A DNA stretch of 64,000 nt from Polaromonas sp. Lineage in GTDB: Bacteria; Pseudomonadota; Gammaproteobacteria; Burkholderiales; Burkholderiaceae_C. A model generated the notes under the pieces. The model made no database searches. It was given only the letters and a program-made list of their open reading frames with translations, and had not been told where the DNA came from. Each line of letters starts with the position of its first letter. The first letter of the stretch is position 1. The stretch spans positions 102,000 through 165,999 of the forward strand of contig NZ_JAQSDL010000084.1 in NCBI RefSeq assembly GCF_029945895.1, written 5' to 3'. The translations under genes were made by a program, and so were the position numbers. Shown here piece by piece: positions 24,834 to 31,138 of the stretch.

Positions 24834-27373
24834 TGCGCCTTGCGCAAGGTTTCCACGACGGGCGTGTTGAGCACGGAGCGCAGGCCCCACCAACCCGCCG
24901 CCATCGCCAGCACAGCGCCGGCGAGGCTGCCCAGCAGCGGCACGGTCCAGGAGCCGGTCCAGCTGAAATCGAACACATAACGCGCCAGGCCCCAGCCCAC
25001 CACCAATGCGACGATGGACGCGAGGAAGCCGGCCAGCAGGCCGACGCCGGCGAGTTCGGCGCGCTGCACCTGGCGCAGCAGCGAGGCGCGCGCCCCGACG
25101 GCACGCATGATGGCGAACTCATGCGCGCGCTCTTCGCGCGTCGCCGTGATGGCCGCAAACAGCACCACCAGGCCGGCGGCCAGCGTGAAACCGAACAGGT
25201 ACTCCACCGCGCGTATCACCTGGTCGAGCACACGCTGCACCTGGGCGATGGTGCTGCTCATGTCGACATTGGTGATGTTGGGAAAGGCCTTGACCAGTTC
25301 GTTGTCAAAGCTGCGCGGCTTCACCCCGCCCTGCGAGGGCACACGCTCGGGCGCGCGGAAGGCGCTGATGTAGGACACCGGCACATCCGTCATTTTCGCC
25401 ACCGGGTACATCACGAAAAAGTTGACCCGCATGGAGCCCCAGTCGACCTTGCGCAGGCTGGTGATTTTTGCCTCGCTGAGTTGGCCGCCGATGTCGAAAC
25501 GCAGGCTGTCGCCCAGCTTGAGGCCCAGCGTTTTGGCCAGCCCGTCCTCGACACTGATGGCACCGGCCTCGTAGGCCGTCCAGCGGCCGGCCACCACCTG
25601 GTTGTGCGAGGGCTGCTGCGCGGCATGGGACAAATTGAACTCGCGGTCCACCAGGCGCTTGGCGCGGTCATCCTCGAAATCGTCCGGGGTGACGTCCTTG
25701 CCATTGACCGCGACCAGGCGGCCACGAATCATGGGGTACCAGTCAAACTTCGTGACACCGCCATCGCGCAGGGCCTGCTGGAATGCATCGCCCTGCTCGG
25801 GTTGCACATTGATGACAAAACGATTCGGCGCGTCGGGCGGCGTGGCGCGGCGCCAGCTGCTGATCAAATCGGTACGCAGCAGCACTAGCAGCATCAGCGC
25901 CAGCAGGCCGACCGCCAGCGCGCTGACCTGCACCACGGCATAGCCGGGGCGGGCCGACAGCTGGCGTGTGGCCAGCACCAGCCAGCGTGGCGCGGTGGTT
26001 TCGCTGACGCTGACGCGCAGCAGCTTGACGGCCGCGAAGCTGGCCACGGCAAACACCACCACGGCCCCGGCAAAACCGCCGACGGCAATCAGGCCAAGCT
26101 TGAGGTCGCTGCTGGCGGCCACCAGCAAGGCCGCAAAACCGAGCACCCCGACCAGCAGCACGGCGAGAGAGGCCGGACGCAGGTTGCCGACATCGCGGCG
26201 GATCACGCGCAGCGGCGGCACCTGGGCCAGCTGCAACACCGGCGGCAGGCCGAAAGCGAGCAGCAGGGTCAGCCCCATGCCCATGCCAAACGCCACCGGC
26301 CAGAAGGTAGGCGCCGGCAAGGCGGTTTCGACCAGGCCGGCCAGCAGCAGCACAAAACCGTAGTGCACGGCAAAACCGATCAGCACCCCGAGCGCACTGG
26401 CTGCCAGGCCGGCCAGAACGAACTCAAAGGTGTAGGCCAGCGCGATGGTGCATTGCGGCTGGCCCAGCACGCGCAGCATGGCGCAGTCGTCCAGGTGTTT
26501 GGCTGCAAAGCCCCGTGCCACGATGGCCACGGCCACGGCGCTCAGCAGGGCGGCCAGCAAGGCCACCAGATTGAGGAATTTTTCGGCACGGTCCAGTGTC
26601 TGGCGCATCTCGGGGCTGCCGGTTTCCAGCGACTCGATGCGCACACCGCGGAAGTCGGCCTTCTTGATTTCCTGCGTGGCCCACTGGACAAAGGTCTTCA
26701 CCGCGGCATCGCTGCCGGCCACGGCAAAGCGGTAATTGGTCCGGCTGGCCGGCTGGATCAGGCCGGTGGCCGCCAGGTCGGCACTGTTGATCATCACGCG
26801 TGGTGAAAAATTGGCAAAACCGCCGCCGCGGTCCGGCTCCTGGACAATCACCCGCGCCAAGGTGAAGCGCGCGTCGCCCATCAGCAGGGGCTGGCCGATG
26901 CGCAGGCCCAGCGCATCGAGCAGCGATGCATCGGCCCAGGCCGTGCCCGGGGCGGGAATCTCGCGGGTGGCCGCGCCGACAGCCTCGGGGCTGGTTGCGA
27001 CCTGCAGGGTGCCGCGCAGCGGATAACCTTCTGGCACCGCCTTGAAGGCCACGAGTTTGCTGCTGCCGCCGTCTTCCTCGCTCGCTCGGCCCATGGTCGG
27101 GAAGGTCACGGTGGAGGCAACTTGCAGGCCCAGGCTGCGCGCCTTGGCGATGAACACCTCGGGGGTCATGCCGTCGCTGCGCAAAACGGCATCACCGCCG
27201 AGGAGCTGGCGGGCGTCGCGCTGCAGCCCCCCCTTGAGACGGTCCGCAAAAAACCCGACGGCCGTCAGGGCTGCGACTGCCAGCGTCACCGCGACGATCA
27301 GCAGCCGCAGTTCTCCGGCGCGCAGGTCGCGCAGCAGCGTGCGCCAGCCGAGTTTGAGGAAAAGGGTGTTCAT
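24830..27373 (-). CDS. Large FtsX-family ABC permease (YbbP-like)
   Basis: The 847-residue protein has about ten membrane helices: an N-terminal one (residues 25-45), two FtsX-type groups in the middle and C-terminal part, and two large extracytoplasmic domains. It ends GLRSVLNTPVVETLRKAQ, as in YbbP. Homologues work with an YbbA-type ATPase, which is not encoded next to it here. The start at MNTLFLKLGWR is chosen because it opens the conserved helix; upstream sequence is Arg-rich and unlike the family. It overlaps the globin gene. Confidence 0.88.
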   Translation of the reverse strand: MNTLFLKLGWRTLLRDLRAGELRLLIVAVTLAVAALTAVGFFADRLKGGLQRDARQLLGGDAVLRSDGMTPEVFIAKARSLGLQVASTVTFPTMGRASEEDGGSSKLVAFKAVPEGYPLRGTLQVATSPEAVGAATREIPAPGTAWADASLLDALGLRIGQPLLMGDARFTLARVIVQEPDRGGGFANFSPRVMINSADLAATGLIQPASRTNYRFAVAGSDAAVKTFVQWATQEIKKADFRGVRIESLETGSPEMRQTLDRAEKFLNLVALLAALLSAVAVAIVARGFAAKHLDDCAMLRVLGQPQCTIALAYTFEFVLAGLAASALGVLIGFAVHYGFVLLLAGLVETALPAPTFWPVAFGMGMGLTLLLAFGLPPVLQLAQVPPLRVIRRDVGNLRPASLAVLLVGVLGFAALLVAASSDLKLGLIAVGGFAGAVVVFAVASFAAVKLLRVSVSETTAPRWLVLATRQLSARPGYAVVQVSALAVGLLALMLLVLLRTDLISSWRRATPPDAPNRFVINVQPEQGDAFQQALRDGGVTKFDWYPMIRGRLVAVNGKDVTPDDFEDDRAKRLVDREFNLSHAAQQPSHNQVVAGRWTAYEAGAISVEDGLAKTLGLKLGDSLRFDIGGQLSEAKITSLRKVDWGSMRVNFFVMYPVAKMTDVPVSYISAFRAPERVPSQGGVKPRSFDNELVKAFPNITNVDMSSTIAQVQRVLDQVIRAVEYLFGFTLAAGLVVLFAAITATREERAHEFAIMRAVGARASLLRQVQRAELAGVGLLAGFLASIVALVVGWGLARYVFDFSWTGSWTVPLLGSLAGAVLAMAAGWWGLRSVLNTPVVETLRKAQ

Positions 27374-27490
27374 CGCCTGACGATAACGCAAAGTGCACAG
27401 CCCCGGCGTCTGACGGTTTCTGCTGCCGGTCAGCCGGAACATGGGTTGGGCAAGACCACGCAGGGAAATGCCGCTCCGGGACCAGGGGGT

Positions 27491-27526
27491 CAGGCGATCA
27501 GGCGATCAGGCGATCAGGCGATCAGG
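27491..27526. repeat. Octanucleotide tandem repeat CAGGCGAT x4.5
   Basis: Four perfect copies of CAGGCGAT plus a half copy lie directly after fdhD, and the fdhD stop codon is within the last unit. Such repeats can change copy number by slippage; here the effect would be on the 3' end only. Confidence 0.85.
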
Positions 27527-28502
27527 CAGTCTCTGGCGCCCGGAGCCGGGGACCAGCGAGGTCCGGTTGCAGCTTGAGCCGCCCGGGCTGGGCATAACAG
27601 ACAAAACGCCGGTTGGTCGCGCGGCCTATGGCGCACAGCCCCACAGCCTGTGCCACCTGGTGACCCATCTGCGTGATGCCGCTGCGTGAAACCACAATCG
27701 GCACGCCCATTTGCGCCGACTTGATGACCATTTCGCTGGTCAGGCGCCCGGTGGTGTAGAACACGAGTCCGGAAGGCTGGCGGGAGAGCGTGGTGGCTCC
27801 CTCTTCATCATCCGGGGCCGCGGGTCTGGCTTCGCCAGCCCGCAGGTGCAGCGCCCCCTCGGGGGGCAACGAACCACACGCAGTGGGGAGCGTGGGGGCC
27901 AACAGATGGACAGCCATCCAGCCAGCAATGGTGTCGATGGCGTTGTGCCGCCCCACGTCCTCGACAAACAGCAACATTTCCGGCTCCGCAGCCGCCAGGG
28001 AAAACAACGCGCAGGCGTGAACGGATCCCGCCGATTTGTAGGTGGTCTCCTTGAGTCGGATGGTGTTGACCAGTCCGTAAAGCTGGGCCTGGGTGATGCA
28101 GGCATCGGCCGGCAGTTCGATCTGGTCCACCTCGTCCATCAGGCCACCGAACACACTGCCCTGCCCGCAGCCGGTGGTCACCACCTTGCGCGCGGTTTTT
28201 TCCTCGATGTCGGCAATGCCGTGACGCGTCTTGACAGCCGCTGCGCCCACATCCCAGTCCACGGTGATGGACTCGATGTCTGCAGCGTCCCTGACCAGCC
28301 GCTGGTTGCGCAGGTAGCCCAGCACCAGCAGCTCGGGGTGGGCGCCCAGCGTCATCAGGGTGACCAGCTCGCGTTTGTCGACATACACCGTCAAGGCACG
28401 TTCGGCCGGAATGGCAATCTGGAGCGGCTCGCCGTATTCGTTAACCGCGTCGATCTCGCAGGTGAGCGGCGCACGGGCCTGGGTCAGGTAGGGCAAAGGC
28501 AT
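27522..28502 (-). CDS. fdhD: Formate dehydrogenase sulfurtransferase FdhD
   Basis: FdhD transfers sulfur from IscS to the molybdenum cofactor of formate dehydrogenase, needed for both enzymes encoded here. The 326-residue protein has the GCGQG loop (Cys112), the SAGSVHACALF segment and VEDVGRHNAIDTIAGW. Residues 201-230 correspond to a family 1 palindromic element and break the conserved run between WMAVHLLAP and GLVFYTTGRLTSEM; whether this hairpin-rich insert is tolerated is unknown. The two strands of the element differ in orientation from those at 7181 and ispH. The gene is last in the minus-strand formate island; a terminator separates it from the preceding gene. Confidence 0.93.
   Translation of the reverse strand: MPLPYLTQARAPLTCEIDAVNEYGEPLQIAIPAERALTVYVDKRELVTLMTLGAHPELLVLGYLRNQRLVRDAADIESITVDWDVGAAAVKTRHGIADIEEKTARKVVTTGCGQGSVFGGLMDEVDQIELPADACITQAQLYGLVNTIRLKETTYKSAGSVHACALFSLAAAEPEMLLFVEDVGRHNAIDTIAGWMAVHLLAPTLPTACGSLPPEGALHLRAGEARPAAPDDEEGATTLSRQPSGLVFYTTGRLTSEMVIKSAQMGVPIVVSRSGITQMGHQVAQAVGLCAIGRATNRRFVCYAQPGRLKLQPDLAGPRLRAPETA
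27814..27900 (+). repeat. Family 1 palindromic element inside fdhD
   Basis: The element includes GCGGGTCTGGCTTCGCCAGC as a hairpin, then GCGCCCCCTCGGGGGGCAAC and AGCGTGGGGGCC. It is antisense to fdhD and, unlike the copies in ispH and the recJ-upstream gene, is read in a different frame. Confidence 0.75.
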
Positions 28503-28517
28503 GATCGGAGACTACAA

Positions 28518-28553
28518 CAAAAAGGCCGGCACCTTGCGGGGCCGGCCTTTTTG
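28518..28553 (-). terminator. Intrinsic terminator after the secreted-protein gene
   Basis: A perfect 13-bp stem (CAAAAAGGCCGGC / GCCGGCCTTTTTG) with T-run on the minus strand lies between the 131-residue protein gene and fdhD. It should end the respiratory formate dehydrogenase transcript and would leave fdhD with readthrough or its own promoter. Confidence 0.88.
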
Positions 28554-28567
28554 CGGTGAGTGGGCAC

Positions 28568-28963
28568 TCAGGATTTCTTTTCAGGGGCAATGGCTGCCGC
28601 AGGAGTCTTGCTGCTGGGCGGGCTGGTAGCGGTAGCCGCCGGCGAGTGGGCGCCTGAAGCCTCAAGTGGCTTGATTGCCTCAGGCGGCTTGTAGCTGAAA
28701 GCCCCAGGGTCTGCACACGCTGGCGTGGCAACCGGTGGCTTGGTTTCCTTGCCTGCCGCCTTGGCCGTCTTGAAATAACTGGCTGCCACCTTGTCCATGG
28801 ATTTGCACAACAGGTAGCCATCGACCTTGCCGGCCCAGGCGGCCTTCGCGGCGACTTCCGCGGCCTTGGCTTTCGCTTCGTCGCTCAAGACAGGGGCAGG
28901 TATTTTGGCCAGTACCACGGTGGAGACGCCGGCAAACAAGGCGGCAATAAGAATTTTTTTCAT
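28568..28963 (-). CDS. Small secreted Ala/Pro-rich protein in formate island
   Basis: The 131-residue protein has a signal peptide (MKKILIAALFAGVSTVVLA) and then an Ala/Lys-rich helical part (residues 25-75) with a Cys in LLCKSMD and a second in TPACADPG, followed by a Ser/Thr/Pro/Ala-rich tail that looks disordered. It is probably periplasmic. I recall no family. Its place between the respiratory dehydrogenase genes and fdhD suggests a link with periplasmic formate oxidation, but the sequence does not show which. Confidence 0.75.
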   Translation of the reverse strand: MKKILIAALFAGVSTVVLAKIPAPVLSDEAKAKAAEVAAKAAWAGKVDGYLLCKSMDKVAASYFKTAKAAGKETKPPVATPACADPGAFSYKPPEAIKPLEASGAHSPAATATSPPSSKTPAAAIAPEKKS

Positions 28964-29009
28964 GGAAATCCTCGCTGTTCGGATCTGATCGGGGGCCTGC
29001 TCCCAGGCC

Positions 29010-30191
29010 CTAGGCCTGGACGGCCTGGCTCGGTGGCGCCGGCTCGCTGCGTTGCGCTGGAATCTTGCCAGCCTTCACGTCGTCATACCAGTACTCGTGG
29101 TGTTCCCTGGCCCAGGTCTCGTCCACATAACCGGTTTTCATGCCGTCGTAGGCACCCTGCATGCCAATGGTGCCAATGTAGATGTGGCCAATGAACATCG
29201 CCATCATCAGCACCGTTGCCACGGCATGCACCATGTGCGCGATCTGCATCGTGTCGCGAACATAGATCAACCCGGGAACCAGCTTGTCGAGCACCAGGCC
29301 GGATGCCACCACGATGACACCGAGGAAAAACACGCCGCCCCAGAACACCAGTTTTTCGCCGGCATTAAAGCGGTGTGACGGCACTTCCTTGCCCGACAGC
29401 AAGCCGCCCCCCTTGAGCAGCCAGCCGAGATCGCCACGGCTTGGGAGGTTGTCGCGGACAAATGTAAAGAAGATGATCACCAGCGACACCGCAAACAGCG
29501 GACCGGCGAAGTTGTGCATGTTCTTGAGCAGATAGGTCAGCCAGCCGAAAAGAGTGAGGCCCATGACGGGCAACAGGAAGAATTTTCCAAATGCCATAAC
29601 GATGCCGGAGATGGCAAGAATACAGAACGCAATGGCGTTGGCCCAGTGCGCTGAACGCTCAAACGGCGTGAAACGTTCGATCTTGCGACCGGTTTCGGCC
29701 CCGTGCAGATTGATCCGCCCCTTCCCAAGGTAAAACAGCGCAATCGCACCCACCACGATCAGTAGCAGGGCGCCACCGTAGGGAATGAGCCAGTTGTTGC
29801 GCACCTGCCGCCAGGCCTCACCCGCATTGGTCAAACGCGAGCCCGGGTATTGCACAAAAGGCTGGATCAGGTTGCCCGCCTCGGGCGCCTCGCTTTTTGG
29901 CAGGCTGCTGTAGCCGGTGACGCCCGACCCCACCTGACGCCACATCGGCGCATTGTTGCCCGGCTGGACCTTGGCGCGCTCGCCATTGGTCTGCTCGGCG
30001 TATTTGGGCTCTGCGCTGGCATCGGGTTTGACCTCGAAGATGTTGGCACTCTGGATACCGCCTGCGGGTGCGGGTGCAGCAACCGCTGCGGCCGGTGTGG
30101 CCGGTGTGGCAACAGGTTGTGCCGACACCGTAGCCGAGAAGCCAAACGCTGCAAAGAGAAGTGTCGCAAGAAATCGCGATGGGCGTTGCAT
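29010..30191 (-). CDS. Respiratory formate dehydrogenase, cytochrome b gamma subunit
   Basis: This subunit anchors the enzyme in the inner membrane and passes electrons to quinone. The 393-residue protein has a long N-terminal part (signal-like MQRPSRFLATLLFAAFGFSA then a Pro/Ala-rich segment to about residue 125), then at least four membrane helices. Candidate haem b histidines lie in RSAHW, NMHNF, QIAHMVHA and MFIGHIYIG. The extra N-terminal periplasmic segment is seen in this FDH type and is absent from the short E. coli FdnI. Gene order alpha-beta-lipoprotein-gamma is on one strand. Confidence 0.93.
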   Translation of the reverse strand: MQRPSRFLATLLFAAFGFSATVSAQPVATPATPAAAVAAPAPAGGIQSANIFEVKPDASAEPKYAEQTNGERAKVQPGNNAPMWRQVGSGVTGYSSLPKSEAPEAGNLIQPFVQYPGSRLTNAGEAWRQVRNNWLIPYGGALLLIVVGAIALFYLGKGRINLHGAETGRKIERFTPFERSAHWANAIAFCILAISGIVMAFGKFFLLPVMGLTLFGWLTYLLKNMHNFAGPLFAVSLVIIFFTFVRDNLPSRGDLGWLLKGGGLLSGKEVPSHRFNAGEKLVFWGGVFFLGVIVVASGLVLDKLVPGLIYVRDTMQIAHMVHAVATVLMMAMFIGHIYIGTIGMQGAYDGMKTGYVDETWAREHHEYWYDDVKAGKIPAQRSEPAPPSQAVQA

Positions 30192-30203
30192 GTGAACTCC
30201 CTG

Positions 30204-30425
30204 TTATTTCACGCGGTTGTATTCGTTCTGGCCGGCCTGCGCGCGGGTCTTGAGCTGCTGCTCCCAGGCGGTTTTGTCGCCGGCCTTCCAGCCCGGGGCA
30301 TTGAAGGCGTTGTTGGTGCCCTGGAACGCGGCCGTATCGCTTTTGACGCCAGCAGCGGTTTGCGGCTTTTCGCCGCAAGCCGCAAGCCCGATAACGGCAA
30401 CCGTAAGCAGTGCAAGACGCATCAT
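30204..30425 (-). CDS. Small lipoprotein between formate dehydrogenase beta and gamma genes
   Basis: The 73-residue protein begins MMRLALLTVAVIGLAACG, a lipobox with Cys at residue 17; the mature part ends AGWKAGDKTAWEQQLK-like sequence and is rich in Lys, Asn and Gln. It overlaps the beta-subunit stop as ATGA, so it is translated with it. A lipoprotein of about 70 residues at this position is characteristic of this FDH operon type, but its role is unknown to me; it could be an assembly or anchoring subunit. Confidence 0.85.
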   Translation of the reverse strand: MMRLALLTVAVIGLAACGEKPQTAAGVKSDTAAFQGTNNAFNAPGWKAGDKTAWEQQLKTRAQAGQNEYNRVK

Positions 30426-31045
30426 GATTTTGCTCCTTGCACGGGAGGCTGACCCGCCTGTTTGGAACCGTAGGCCGTTCCCCAGCCCCACACTTCGGCG
30501 CCCTTGCCGCGCTGCACCACACGGGTGCGGAAGATGTCGGCAACCACATCGCCATCACCAGCAAGAAGCGCCTTGGTCGAGCACTGCTCGGCACAGGCAG
30601 GCAGCTTGCCTTCGGCCAGCCGGTTGCGGCCATATTTTTCGAATTCAGCCTGGCTGCCGTTGGCCTCGGGCCCGCCGGCACAGAAGGTGCACTTGTCCAT
30701 CTTGCCGCGCACACCGAACGTGCCCTGGGACGGAAACTGGGGAGCGCCGAACGGGCAGGCATAAGAGCAGTAGCCGCAGCCGATGCAGACGTCCTTGTCG
30801 TGCAGCACCACACCCTCGTCGGTGCGGTAGAAGCAGTTGACGGGGCACACAGCCATGCAGGGTGCGTCGCTGCAATGCATGCAGGCCACCGAAATGGACT
30901 TCTCGCCGGGAACACCGTCGTTGAGCGTGACCACACGGCGGCGGTTGACGCCCCATGGGACTTCGTTTTCATTCTTGCAAGCAGTAACGCAACCGTTGCA
31001 CTCGATGCAGCGCTCTGCGTCACAGACAAATTTCATGCGTGCCAT
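30422..31045 (-). CDS. Respiratory formate dehydrogenase, iron-sulfur beta subunit
   Basis: The 207-residue protein relays electrons from the alpha subunit to cytochrome b via four [4Fe-4S] clusters: CIECNGCVTACKNE, CSDAPCMAVCPVNC, CIGCGYCSYACPFG and the split set CTFC...CAEQC. No C-terminal membrane helix is seen, unlike E. coli FdnH, so contact with the gamma subunit must be soluble. It is downstream of the alpha gene and upstream of the small lipoprotein. Confidence 0.95.
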   Translation of the reverse strand: MARMKFVCDAERCIECNGCVTACKNENEVPWGVNRRRVVTLNDGVPGEKSISVACMHCSDAPCMAVCPVNCFYRTDEGVVLHDKDVCIGCGYCSYACPFGAPQFPSQGTFGVRGKMDKCTFCAGGPEANGSQAEFEKYGRNRLAEGKLPACAEQCSTKALLAGDGDVVADIFRTRVVQRGKGAEVWGWGTAYGSKQAGQPPVQGAKS

Positions 31046-31063
31046 GGTGTCTCCTTATTTTTT

Positions 31064-31138
31064 CCGCCGGGCCGCCCCAAGGAAAAAGCGGCCCCCTCGG
31101 GGGGCAGCGTGTTACACAAAGTGAAAAGCGTGGGGGTC
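31064..31138 (+). repeat. Family 1 palindromic element between alpha and beta genes
   Basis: The copy reads GGGCCGCCCCAAGGAAAAAG, CGGCCCCCTCGGGGGGCAGC, then GTGAAAAGCGTGGGGGTC. It fills the gap in the formate dehydrogenase operon, and the alpha-subunit stop codon overlaps its last bases. The hairpin may set relative expression of the two genes. Confidence 0.8.

Noticed and set aside
27489..27530. CRISPR-like array
   Set aside because: Units are only 8 bp with no spacers; it is a simple tandem repeat.
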